A stretch of 64,000 nt of DNA from Pseudanabaena sp. lw0831 (GTDB taxonomy: Bacteria; Cyanobacteriota; Cyanobacteriia; Pseudanabaenales; Pseudanabaenaceae), in NCBI RefSeq assembly GCF_016584665.1, contig NZ_BBJB01000021.1, positions 31,207 to 95,206 on the forward strand. Direction: 5' to 3'. Each line of letters begins with the position of its first letter. Within the stretch, counting starts at the first letter, position 1. The notes under the pieces were generated by a model, which saw nothing but the letters and a program-made list of their open reading frames with translations, was not told the DNA's origin and made no database searches. Positions 1 through 8,602 of the stretch are shown one piece after another. A program made the position numbers and the translations under genes.

Positions 1-96
1 CTAGGCAGCCTTGTCGCAGGTGGCGTAGTTCTTGGTCTGATCTTCGCAGCAGTGTTGCTCGTTAGCCAAAAGGATCGCATCATCCGCCGAGGTTAA
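1..96 (+). CDS. psbX: Photosystem II protein PsbX, C-terminal part (gene begins outside the window)
   Basis: The first 31 codons plus stop encode the end of a small single-helix membrane protein. The visible residues include GGVVLGLIFAAVLLVSQKDR, a hydrophobic helix followed by a Ser-Gln-x-Asp polar boundary and a short basic tail, which is how cyanobacterial PsbX ends. PsbX is a roughly 40-residue subunit at the edge of photosystem II in the thylakoid membrane, near the quinone channel. The neighbouring ycf66 gene supports the call, since psbX and ycf66 are commonly adjacent in cyanobacteria. The start lies upstream of the window, so total length cannot be judged. Confidence 0.8.
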   Translation, partial: LGSLVAGGVVLGLIFAAVLLVSQKDRIIRRG

Positions 97-100
97 TCAA

Positions 101-152
101 AACCCAAAAGACAAGAGGCGGCGCTTTGCGTTGCCTCTTGTCTTTTGAGTTT
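101..152 (+). terminator. Hairpin after psbX
   Basis: A stem of about 19 bp (arm AACCCAAAAGACAAGAGGC, one mismatch) encloses a GGCGCTTTGCGTT loop just after the psbX stop. It is one of the genome's recurrent gene-end hairpins and is likely a terminator. Confidence 0.6.
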
Positions 153-289
153 AAATTAGATAAATTTGCGCTAGGGCAAAGCGCTGTATTGTTATACTGA
201 ATGACGTAGATAGACTGAAAGCACTGGACTATTTATACATTCAGTGTTCGGGTCAAAAAATGCAGGTACTTTAGGAGAAATATAGAGCC

Positions 290-1039
290 ATGATCAACAT
301 CGGTGGCAACCCGCTAATGATTCTTTTGGCAATTGTTGCCGCTTTAGGAGGCGTGGGTTTATATTTTGTGCGGAACTTTCGCCCTGAACTAGCCCGCGAC
401 CACGACATTTTCTTCTCAGCGATCGCCTTAGTCTATGGCATCATCTTGCTAGCTTTTAATTTTCGGATGGAAATTACCACACAGCTAGCGCAAGTCCTAG
501 TTGTCGGTTTTGCTGGTTGGTTTGCCGTAGAGTCCTTAGTACTACGCCAAGCTCTAGCCAATCAAGCCCGCAGAGCACCTTCCAGTCCTCTTGTTGATGA
601 TGATGAACCCATAGGTTCTGATTATCGAGTTGAGATTGATCCCACACGTGAAATTGCGCCTCGCCGCGATCGCGATCCTTCGCGTAGGATGCGCGGTTCT
701 ATTTCTAACAGTGCTGAAGCAAGCGAGCTTCGTGGGGACACCACCGATACTCGACGTTCACGCCGCCCAAAACGCAGTAGTGCTGACTCCAATGGCAATG
801 ACTCAGTGATTGATATTGACGAAAGTGATATCCGTCCTGTTAGCCCCAAGCGTCGCCCACGACCTAGCGATGATAATATAGGTGGAGAACGTCCCAGAAA
901 TCGTAATGGCGAATCTGAGAACTTTGGTAATAGTGAATCTGGCAAAGACAGTGCTGCTGCATCTGGACGCAGACGAAGACCATCAGGTCGTACTTCCCCA
1001 TATGCCAATAGCGATGGAACAAATACTGACGATTTTTAG
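290..1039 (+). CDS. ycf66: Ycf66 family protein
   Basis: 249 residues. The N-terminal 85 residues hold three hydrophobic segments (about 8-25, 40-57 and 66-85) around a short NFRPELARDHDIFF loop, the conserved Ycf66 core. The rest is low-complexity and highly charged, rich in Arg, Ser, Asp and Asn with several RRPKR/KRRPRP clusters, and is probably disordered. Ycf66 is a conserved cyanobacterial and plastid membrane protein of unknown function. The start is an ATG preceded by an AGGAG-type site (TTTAGGAG, about 10 nt upstream). It lies downstream of psbX after a hairpin and so probably has its own promoter. Confidence 0.88.
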   Translation: MINIGGNPLMILLAIVAALGGVGLYFVRNFRPELARDHDIFFSAIALVYGIILLAFNFRMEITTQLAQVLVVGFAGWFAVESLVLRQALANQARRAPSSPLVDDDEPIGSDYRVEIDPTREIAPRRDRDPSRRMRGSISNSAEASELRGDTTDTRRSRRPKRSSADSNGNDSVIDIDESDIRPVSPKRRPRPSDDNIGGERPRNRNGESENFGNSESGKDSAAASGRRRRPSGRTSPYANSDGTNTDDF

Positions 1040-1284
1040 ATTTATTTGCTAGAGTTAATCACAAATATACTTTTGATATTTATCCAGATACACTTAAATT
1101 AAAGTTTCCTAAATAACTTAACAAGAGTTGCAATCTTTCGATGCAACTCATGCAAGTTTCAAAAAATCTCCAGAATTTTTGAAATTGATATAAGCTATGA
1201 GTCTCCGTAGGTCAGTCACATATTAAACTGTTACTATCCCTACAACTTGATTTGATCAACCATCACTTGGGCTTTCGATCAACC

Positions 1285-2913
1285 GTGAGTTATTGCGTTA
1301 ATCCGAACTGTGCTAATCCGAATAATGAACCATTTGCCATTAATTGCGCTGCTTGTGGTTCTAATTTAAAGCTGCGAAATCGTTACCGAGCTAGTCGTCC
1401 ACTAGGTAAAGGTGGATTTGGAGCAACATTTTTGGCTGCTGATGAGGGTCTTCCTGGATTCCCATCTTGCGTAGTTAAGCAATTGCGCCCTAACACACAA
1501 TCCGCCAGTGTGATGAAAATGGCGCGAGAATTATTTGAGAGGGAAGCTTTTACCCTTGGCAAAATCGGTAGTCATCCGCAAATTCCGCGCTTACTAGATT
1601 ATTTTGAAGAAGATAGTAATTTTTATCTGGTTCAAGAATTTGTCGATGGGGAAACTTTAAAGCAAGAATTTGAGCGGCGGGGTGCATTCAATGAAATTGA
1701 AATCCGAAAAATATTAGCAGAAATATTTCCAGCCCTTGGGTTTATGCATGAAAACGGTGTTATCCACCGTGATATTAAGCCTGCTAACATCATGCGTCGC
1801 AAACAAGATGGACAGTTGGTATTAATTGATTTTGGTGCAGTTTCTAGCCAAGTTAATAAGCCATCGGCAGATGATGATCCCAGTGGTTTATTAACTAACT
1901 TTGCGATCGGAACACCAGGATTTGCGCCACCAGAACAGATGGCAATGCGTCCTGTTTACTCTAGCGACCTATATGCTACGGCGATGAGTTGTCTGTATCT
2001 GATGACTGGACGATCGCCTAAAGATTTACCCCACGATCCTTATACAGGTGAAATTAATTGGAAATCGCAGGTTAAGCTAAGCGATCGACTCAGAGTAGTT
2101 TTTGAGAAGCTACTCCAGCAATCAGTTTCCCAACGATTTCGCTCAGCAGAAGAAGCTTTGCGTGCCTTAGAGTCTGGTGGCATTTCTGAAGAACCACCGA
2201 AAGCGACTACTCCAGCAACAAACTATACACCTCCTAGTGCGCCTTCTTCTGTGACCGTGAGACCTGCCACACAGATACCCAACTCACGTATTCAATCACA
2301 GAAACATGGCAATGGTCAGGGTGCACAATTTGATAATAGTGGCATGTTGACATCAGGTAGTACCAGGACAGGTAGTCGGATTGGAACTGGTGAGCTTAAA
2401 GGTGGGCGAAGAGTTATTGTTGAATACAACCAAGGCAAGCGTAACTTTGCCAACCAAGATTACTCAAAAGCTGCATTTGGTAGTGCAACGCTTTCGGGCA
2501 TTGTGATGAGTCGCTCTAGGTTAGTTGAGGCAGACTTTTGTCATAGTGACTTAACTGGTGCTAGCTTCCAAGGTTCAAATTTATCTCAAGCTAAGTTAAA
2601 TAGTGCCAATTTGCGTGAAGCGAAAATGCAACGCGCTATCTTAGTCAAATCTGATCTTGGTAGTGCTTCGATGATTTTGGCTGATTTACGTGAGGCAAAT
2701 CTTCAGTCGGCTTATATGAGTAAGGCTGATTTGTCTGGGGCTAATTTAAGCGGGGCTAATTTAAAAGGAGCTTATTTAAGTCAAGCAAATTTAAATGGCA
2801 CAAATCTTTGCGGTGCAGATTTGAAGGGAGCTAAGATTTCTGACGATCAATTAGCTCAAGCCAAAACTAATTGGGGCACGATTCGCCCTGATGGTAGTAA
2901 ACGCTTATTTTAA
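1285..2913 (+). CDS. Serine/threonine protein kinase with N-terminal zinc ribbon and C-terminal pentapeptide repeats
   Basis: About 542 residues from the GTG at 1285. An in-frame TTG at 1252 would add 11 residues, but related cyanobacterial kinases begin at the SYC-x-N-P motif. Order of domains: a four-Cys zinc ribbon (CVNPNC ... CAAC, about residues 4-24), a kinase domain (about 35-300) with the GKGGFGATF glycine loop, the VVKQL lysine, HRDIKPANIM catalytic loop and DFGAV, a Pro/Ser/Thr-rich linker, then about 25 A(D/N)LxX pentapeptide repeats to the C-terminus. All catalytic residues are present. The repeats should form a right-handed beta-helix and may be a targeting or interaction module. 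The substrate is unknown. Confidence 0.88.
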   Translation: MSYCVNPNCANPNNEPFAINCAACGSNLKLRNRYRASRPLGKGGFGATFLAADEGLPGFPSCVVKQLRPNTQSASVMKMARELFEREAFTLGKIGSHPQIPRLLDYFEEDSNFYLVQEFVDGETLKQEFERRGAFNEIEIRKILAEIFPALGFMHENGVIHRDIKPANIMRRKQDGQLVLIDFGAVSSQVNKPSADDDPSGLLTNFAIGTPGFAPPEQMAMRPVYSSDLYATAMSCLYLMTGRSPKDLPHDPYTGEINWKSQVKLSDRLRVVFEKLLQQSVSQRFRSAEEALRALESGGISEEPPKATTPATNYTPPSAPSSVTVRPATQIPNSRIQSQKHGNGQGAQFDNSGMLTSGSTRTGSRIGTGELKGGRRVIVEYNQGKRNFANQDYSKAAFGSATLSGIVMSRSRLVEADFCHSDLTGASFQGSNLSQAKLNSANLREAKMQRAILVKSDLGSASMILADLREANLQSAYMSKADLSGANLSGANLKGAYLSQANLNGTNLCGADLKGAKISDDQLAQAKTNWGTIRPDGSKRLF

Positions 2914-2979
2914 AAATTTAGATATCGGGGCAGAACTTCGTGCTGCCCTAAATAGCATGTATGTACGGACATTAATTTT

Positions 2980-4365
2980 GTGAGACTTACTGATAATCAA
3001 CTGATCGCATTATTTACTGACTTGCTTGGAGTCGATAATGTTGTTTTATTCGATCGCTTAATACCAAATTTGCACGATCGCATTGTGATTAGCCTTATAC
3101 CTGATAGCCTATCGCCAGTCTGTGTGCTTTATCCCCAGACGATCGCCGAATTATCATCTGCGATCGCATTAGCATCTGAACATCGATTACGAGTTCTAAC
3201 CTGTGGTAATGCTACCAAGTTAGATTGGGGTGGATTGGTGAGCCGAGCGGATCTGGTGATCAGTACATCGAAGTTAAATCGGGTGATTGAGCATTGTATT
3301 GGCGATCTCACGGTCACTGTTGAGGCAGGGGTAAAATATCAGGATTTGCAAACTGTCTTAGCAAAAGAAGGGCAGTTTTTAGCGATCGATCCGCCGTATA
3401 GAGCCAATGCGACGATTGGCGGGATTTTAGCTACAGGTAGCGCAGGTTCGTTGCGACATCGTTATAACAGTGTGCGGGACATGTGCTTGGGTATTGAGTT
3501 TGTGCGAGCCGACGGTGAAGTGGTCAAGGCGGGTGGGCGTGTAGTCAAAAATGTGGCTGGCTATGACTTGATGAAATTATTAACAGGTTCTTATGGAACT
3601 TTAGGAATTGCTTCTAGGATTACTTTTCGGCTCTATCCTTTGCCTGAGTATACGCAAATAGTGGTGGTTACTGGTGCTGCCGAGGCGATCGCCCAAGCAC
3701 AGCAAAAAATTATTACCTCGGTACTTACACCCACTGCTTGCGATTTACTATCGGCAACTATGATCGCAGATCTTGGATTGGGGCAAGGCATCGGCTTAGT
3801 TTTACAATTTGCTAGTCTTAAGGCTAGTGTGATCGAACAATGCGATCGCATTGCTGCATTGGCGAAAGAATTAAATTTAGAAGTCCAAATGCTCGGCGCG
3901 GCTGAAGAATTCTGGGAATTGGTACAGATGATGATCTGGCAGGATGAGCTGCGTAATTCGGATCAACCTGAAGACGATGCTCCTGTGGTTTGTAAGTTGG
4001 CAGTATTGCAATCAGCTAGTGTGTCATTCTTACAAGAATGCGAACAAATTTTTGATGAGCAATCTTATTATTTGCAAATACATGCTGGTAGTGGTTTAGG
4101 GGTTTTGCGTTTAGAGGATGTGGAGGATTTAGGTACGATCGCCGATCAGATCGCTAAAGTGAGAAGCATTACTGAATCCCACAGTGGATTTTTGACTATT
4201 ATTGAAGCGCCCCATGAATTGAAGTTTAAAAAGAATGTTTGGGGATATATAGGTAATGCAAGCGACGTGATGGATAAAATTCGCCAACAATTTGATGCGC
4301 GTGGCTTACTAAGTCCGAACCGAATGTTTTCTGACAGCGCTTTGCGCTCAAGCCCAAACAAATAA
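2980..4365 (+). CDS. glcE: Glycolate dehydrogenase FAD-binding subunit GlcE
   Basis: 461 residues, GTG start. The N-terminal half is a PCMH-type FAD-binding domain (about 40-225) containing TCGNATKLDWGG, the glycine-rich ATGSAGSLRHRY turn and GRVVKNVAGYDLMKL. The C-terminal part is the FAD-oxidase C domain ending in SPNRMF. Bacterial glycolate dehydrogenase consists of GlcD, GlcE and GlcF and oxidises glycolate to glyoxylate in photorespiration, passing electrons to the membrane quinone pool. glcF follows 95 bp downstream. No glcD is in this window, so it must be elsewhere, as in several cyanobacteria. Confidence 0.87.
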   Translation: MRLTDNQLIALFTDLLGVDNVVLFDRLIPNLHDRIVISLIPDSLSPVCVLYPQTIAELSSAIALASEHRLRVLTCGNATKLDWGGLVSRADLVISTSKLNRVIEHCIGDLTVTVEAGVKYQDLQTVLAKEGQFLAIDPPYRANATIGGILATGSAGSLRHRYNSVRDMCLGIEFVRADGEVVKAGGRVVKNVAGYDLMKLLTGSYGTLGIASRITFRLYPLPEYTQIVVVTGAAEAIAQAQQKIITSVLTPTACDLLSATMIADLGLGQGIGLVLQFASLKASVIEQCDRIAALAKELNLEVQMLGAAEEFWELVQMMIWQDELRNSDQPEDDAPVVCKLAVLQSASVSFLQECEQIFDEQSYYLQIHAGSGLGVLRLEDVEDLGTIADQIAKVRSITESHSGFLTIIEAPHELKFKKNVWGYIGNASDVMDKIRQQFDARGLLSPNRMFSDSALRSSPNK

Positions 4366-4409
4366 ACCAATTAAAAGTGTTGCTTTGCAACACTTTTAAT
4401 TGGTTTATT
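4361..4409 (+). terminator. Perfect hairpin at the glcE stop codon
   Basis: A 23-bp perfect stem with loop TTT starts on the glcE stop codon. A terminator here would partly separate glcE from glcF. Confidence 0.55.
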
Positions 4410-4460
4410 TCTGTAAATGATTCTTTTTTTTCGTAGATTAAGTTAAGAAATCAAGTAAAT

Positions 4461-5849
4461 ATGCAAGTTTCTGATAAGCCCAACTCTGAAAACCCAACTC
4501 CAAGTTTGATTGCGCCAGACTCTCAAATCTTCTTACAAACCTTTGATGCTAAGAATCCACCAAATCCACAACTAATTGATGCTTGTGTACATTGTGGATT
4601 TTGTCTATCGACTTGTCCTAGTTATCGTGTCATAGGCAAAGAGACAGATTCGCCACGCGGACGAATTTATTTAATGGATGGAATCAATGAAGGGGATATT
4701 CCTTTGTCTCCTGCGATCGCGCAGCACTTTGATACTTGTTTAGGATGTCTTGCCTGTGTGACCACTTGCCCTTCGGGTGTGCAGTATGACCAACTCATTG
4801 AATCAACTCGCGCTCAAGTTGAAAGAAATCATCCTCGATCGCTACCTGAGAAGCTATTACGCCAATTTATCTTCTCAACTTTCCCCTATCCCAATCGTCT
4901 GAGGATTTTACTTGCACCTCTATTAGCCTATCAAAAATTAGGCTTACAAAAATTAGTGGGATCGACAGGATGGCTGGAAAAGTTTCTGCCCAAGCAAATA
5001 GCAGCGATGGAATCGGTACTACCCGAACTAACTCCTCAATCTTTTCAGGACATTCTGCCTGAAGTGATTCCTGCAAAGGGAGAAAAGCGCTATCGAGTGG
5101 GAATGCTCTTAGGCTGCGTGCAACGTGTCTTTTTGCCAGAGGTGAATAATGCGACAGTGCGCGTATTGACGGCAAATGGTTGCGAAGTCGTAGTTCCTAA
5201 ATTGCAGGGCTGTTGCGGAGCTTTATCGCATCATCAAGGGCAGGAGGCACAAACTCTGGAACTAGCCAAGCAAACTATCGATACTTTTGCTAACTTAAAT
5301 CTTGATGCAGTGCTGGTTAATGCTTCGGGCTGTGGACATACATTGAAAGAATATGGTCATATTTTGAAGGATGATCCAAACTATGCCGAGAAAGCTAAGC
5401 TCTTCTCTCAAAAAGTAAAGGATGTTCAAGAATTTCTTGATCATGTGGGATTGACTGCAAAACTCTCTCCTTTGCAAGATCAACCTTTAGCGATCGCCTA
5501 TCAAGATGCTTGCCATATGCTCCATGGACAAAAGATCAGCCTCGAACCACGTCGCTTATTGCGTCAAATTCCTAATGTACAACTAAGGGAATCGGTTGAT
5601 GCTTCTTTATGCTGCGGTAGTGCAGGAATTTATAACATTTTGCAACCAGAAGTTGGACATGAATTGGGAGAGATGAAGGTAACTAATCTCACGGATACTG
5701 GCGCTCAAGTAATAGCTTCGGCGAATGTTGGCTGCATTACCCAAATTCGCAAGCATTTGAAATTGCAAAATAAAAATATTCTCCTTAAACACCCAATGGA
5801 GCTATTAGATTATTCCATTCGCGGAAAAAAACTGGACAAGCAACCATAG
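4461..5849 (+). CDS. glcF: Glycolate dehydrogenase iron-sulfur subunit GlcF
   Basis: 462 residues. Two 4Fe-4S ferredoxin motifs lie near the N-terminus: CVHCGFCLSTCP (about 42-53) and CLGCLACVTTCP (about 94-105). Two CCG cysteine-rich domains follow, with the QGCCGAL motif near 254 and SLCCGSAGIY near 382. This is the arrangement of GlcF, which carries electrons from the GlcD/GlcE flavoproteins toward quinone. Length fits the family. It lies just downstream of glcE on the same strand. Other CCG-domain Fe-S oxidoreductases have similar architecture, but the pairing with glcE makes GlcF the best call. Confidence 0.87.
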   Translation: MQVSDKPNSENPTPSLIAPDSQIFLQTFDAKNPPNPQLIDACVHCGFCLSTCPSYRVIGKETDSPRGRIYLMDGINEGDIPLSPAIAQHFDTCLGCLACVTTCPSGVQYDQLIESTRAQVERNHPRSLPEKLLRQFIFSTFPYPNRLRILLAPLLAYQKLGLQKLVGSTGWLEKFLPKQIAAMESVLPELTPQSFQDILPEVIPAKGEKRYRVGMLLGCVQRVFLPEVNNATVRVLTANGCEVVVPKLQGCCGALSHHQGQEAQTLELAKQTIDTFANLNLDAVLVNASGCGHTLKEYGHILKDDPNYAEKAKLFSQKVKDVQEFLDHVGLTAKLSPLQDQPLAIAYQDACHMLHGQKISLEPRRLLRQIPNVQLRESVDASLCCGSAGIYNILQPEVGHELGEMKVTNLTDTGAQVIASANVGCITQIRKHLKLQNKNILLKHPMELLDYSIRGKKLDKQP

Positions 5850-5916
5850 TTTTAGAAAGACTTAACCAAATTTGTGACCGATTCCTCGCCTAAGTAGATG
5901 GGCAGAATAACTTACC

Positions 5917-5963
5917 CAAAACCGTAAGATCGTGCCCCATACGGGGCGTAGCCTTACGGTTTT
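5917..5963. repeat. Hairpin after glcF
   Basis: Arms AAAACCGTAAG and CTTACGGTTTT surround an inner GCCCCATACGGGGC hairpin, so the element is a nested palindrome. It probably terminates glcF transcription. Confidence 0.5.
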
Positions 5964-6033
5964 AGGTGATTATCAACGATTTGAGTGGATCGTGATTATA
6001 GTGGTCAAGCTTTCATTTTATGACAAAATCCAC

Positions 6034-6080
6034 ACCCAAAAGAGAGTGGTGGCGCTTTTCGCCGCCACTCTCTTTTGGGT
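6034..6080. terminator. Perfect intergenic hairpin between convergent genes
   Basis: Arms starting ACCCAAAAGAGAGTGG pair around GGCGCTTTTCGCC. It sits between glcF and the convergent kinase gene and could terminate both. The arm sequence nearly repeats at 59258-59308. Confidence 0.6.
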
Positions 6081-6101
6081 TTAGCTATAGTTGGGAAAAT
6101 G

Positions 6102-8405
6102 TCAAGCAAACTGGCAAGTATCATCATCACTGCTACGAGAGAGCACACTTGGTTGTGTAAAGTCAGTATCTTCAGATGCGGCTTGTTTTCCTTCCGCAGG
6201 GTGTAGCATTGATTTAGATTCAAGCTGATCGTATAGAGTCTTGACTACTTGGAGAATATAACTAGCTGCCTGATCGTAGGCGCTGGGTTCACTTAGCGAT
6301 CGCGCTATTTGCCAGATCGATTTTTCGACCTTCTCAAAGGAAGGATAGGCATAAAATAATTGCCGTAGCAATCCATCTAGACGATGCGATCCTAAGTCAT
6401 GCCAATTATCGCGATCGGGGTCAAAGGGATAGTAAAGTACAGAAAACAGGAGTATTTTCGCTCGCATAGAACTCGTAAATCGCATTAGTTCTAATCGCAA
6501 GTCAAATAAATCGATGGCAATGCGTGGATCAAAAGGAATTTTGCTGCGACTTTGATTGTTTAAGGGAAGGCTGTATTGATTGATAATTGGTACGATCGGT
6601 GGCACGATCGCTTCTAGATTGTTCTCTTCATTGCGATCGGGATAAAGAGGCTCTAACTTAGTGAGTAGCAAATTGCCGATCGCAATATATTCCGCAGGTT
6701 TTGAAACTCTTTGAACTGCTTCTTGCAGTAAAGCTTGCAATTGCAGAAAAGTGGGCATAAACGAGACTAGTTCTCTTAATAGACTTGCCCAGTCAATACT
6801 GTTTAATTGACGCAGATCGCTTTCCCAAACATCTTGATAGGTATAAAACAAGAGCTTTTTTAGGCGCATTTGTTGAGCATCTATATCAATGTTATGAGCG
6901 ACCCATGCATAAATATCAGAGTTATCGTCTAGATAGGGGTCGTCGAAAAGTGATAATTCATCTTCTTTAAAACTAGACTGTTGCTCCGATGGCAATTCTG
7001 CATCCAAAGATTCGTTTAGTGGTTCATCTACTAAGCTATTTTGAGAAGTATTGAGAGGAGCAATTAGTTGCGCTGAACCTGCATTAATTACTAGATGGCT
7101 TACTGAATAAGAAAGTGGTTGACTAAATTTTTGAGAATTTGAATTAAATTGAGAAGAAGTTATCGGCTCGGCAATGACTGATACTGGTGATTTTTGATAG
7201 AATTTGGAGGCTGCATTAAAAACTATTTTGGCAACAATCAAATATTGGCGCTGTTTTTGGACAGAGATGGTTTTGACGGACTTTACCAAGTTCTCTTTGA
7301 GAGCTTCAATAGTTGGATATTGTTGATATAAATCTTCCAGTAGTTCCACAAAACTGAAGTTGTTTAAACGATTGAGATCGTTTTCTAAAATACCCGTACA
7401 TACTAAACACACTAGTTTCTTCGCCCGAACAGGGTCTTCACTCATCTCAAGATCGTCTGAGATTTCATCGATAAGCTTTGCCTGAGGACTCTTAGTATTC
7501 TCCTCAGGAGGATTAATCGGTGGCAACTCGCCAAGGTTTAGCGGGTTAAGTTCGCTAAAAATAGTCTGCGCTTGAGATTGCATTAGTAGAGGTTGCAGTG
7601 CGTCCAATACTTCATTAGCTGATTGATAGCGTTGTCGAAAATCAAAGCGCACCATTTTATCAATCACATCGGCAAATCTTGGCGTGACTTTAGCGCGATC
7701 GCGCCAGCAAAACTCACTAGTAATTGGATCTTCGGGAATCTGGTTTGGCAATATTCCCGTTAGGGCTTGGATGGCAATCACCCCGATCGCATAGATATCA
7801 CTAGCAAACATGGTCTTGCCGCTATATTGCTCGTTCGGCATATATCCAGGTGAGCCAATCACCAAGCTTGAAGTATGTCCTAACTGACTAATCGGCTGAG
7901 TGCTAACTTCTTTGACTGCACCAAAATCAATCAAGACAATTTTTTTGTCACTAGCGCGACGAATCAAATTGCTAGGCTTAATATCGCGATGAATTACTTG
8001 CTGGCGATGTACAAAATCGAGGGTGTGCAAAATATCTGTGAGAAAATCAATCGTGTACTGCTCTCCCAAACATTCACCACGCTTAATTTCTTGAGTCAAT
8101 ACATCGCCTTCAATCAATTCCTGAGCCAGAAAAAACTCTTCATCTTCTTCAAAGTGAGCCAACAAGCTGGGAATACATTCATGTCTGCCTAATCGATAAA
8201 GTACCTTTGCCTCGTTATCGAATAGTTCGCGTGAGATTTTTAAAATTTCTGCTTGCGATGACGCAGGCTTAAGCTGCTTAATCACGCAGGTAGGGCGATC
8301 GGGCAGATATCCATCTTCGGCAATAAAGGTTTGGCTAAAGCCGCCGCCCCCAAGTTGTTTGACGATTTTATAGCGCCCAGTCAGGGTTTTACCGAGCATA
8401 GTCAT
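6102..8405 (-). CDS. Serine/threonine protein kinase with three C-terminal copies of an unnamed helical domain
   Basis: 767 residues. The kinase domain spans about 12-275 with the GGGGFSQTF loop, Lys43 in VIKQL, HRDIKPSNLI (Asp141) and DFGAV (Asp160), so it looks catalytically competent. No transmembrane segment is evident. After an acidic, Ser/Asn-rich linker the C-terminal half shows three related segments of about 75-80 residues, at about 327-403, 514-590 and 648-728. Each starts R-x-K-x-L-(L/V), continues with a (L/W)...L-x-(E/R)-L motif and a (Y/F)P-(T/S) turn and ends in a helix closing near L-Y. I do not recognise this module. The gene is convergent with glcF. Confidence 0.85.
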   Translation of the reverse strand: MTMLGKTLTGRYKIVKQLGGGGFSQTFIAEDGYLPDRPTCVIKQLKPASSQAEILKISRELFDNEAKVLYRLGRHECIPSLLAHFEEDEEFFLAQELIEGDVLTQEIKRGECLGEQYTIDFLTDILHTLDFVHRQQVIHRDIKPSNLIRRASDKKIVLIDFGAVKEVSTQPISQLGHTSSLVIGSPGYMPNEQYSGKTMFASDIYAIGVIAIQALTGILPNQIPEDPITSEFCWRDRAKVTPRFADVIDKMVRFDFRQRYQSANEVLDALQPLLMQSQAQTIFSELNPLNLGELPPINPPEENTKSPQAKLIDEISDDLEMSEDPVRAKKLVCLVCTGILENDLNRLNNFSFVELLEDLYQQYPTIEALKENLVKSVKTISVQKQRQYLIVAKIVFNAASKFYQKSPVSVIAEPITSSQFNSNSQKFSQPLSYSVSHLVINAGSAQLIAPLNTSQNSLVDEPLNESLDAELPSEQQSSFKEDELSLFDDPYLDDNSDIYAWVAHNIDIDAQQMRLKKLLFYTYQDVWESDLRQLNSIDWASLLRELVSFMPTFLQLQALLQEAVQRVSKPAEYIAIGNLLLTKLEPLYPDRNEENNLEAIVPPIVPIINQYSLPLNNQSRSKIPFDPRIAIDLFDLRLELMRFTSSMRAKILLFSVLYYPFDPDRDNWHDLGSHRLDGLLRQLFYAYPSFEKVEKSIWQIARSLSEPSAYDQAASYILQVVKTLYDQLESKSMLHPAEGKQAASEDTDFTQPSVLSRSSDDDTCQFA

Positions 8406-8522
8406 TTCAGCCAGTACTAACTTGAATATTTTGGCATTTCCTTAACATCCTAGCAAGTTAATTTTCGCAAGTGCTTACAAAATATTTAGAATTATGGATC
8501 TAATTATTATAGCGATCGCCAT

Positions 8523-8557
8523 AGCGTAGTTCTATGGCTACGCACTAGAACTACGCT
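8523..8557. repeat. Short palindrome AGCGTAGTTCT ... AGAACTACGCT
   Basis: An 11-bp inverted repeat with a 13-nt spacer lies between two minus-strand genes, 3' of the MGS/DAGK gene's neighbour. Function unknown; possibly a terminator for the gene at 8603-9955. Confidence 0.4.
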
Positions 8558-8602
8558 ACGACAGAAATTTCTTCTACGTAACATTGCCTTTTTGGCTTTA
8601 AT

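Noticed and set aside
622..1008. Minus-strand Arg/Ser/Leu-rich frame opposite ycf66
   Set aside because: Shadow of the low-complexity tail of Ycf66.
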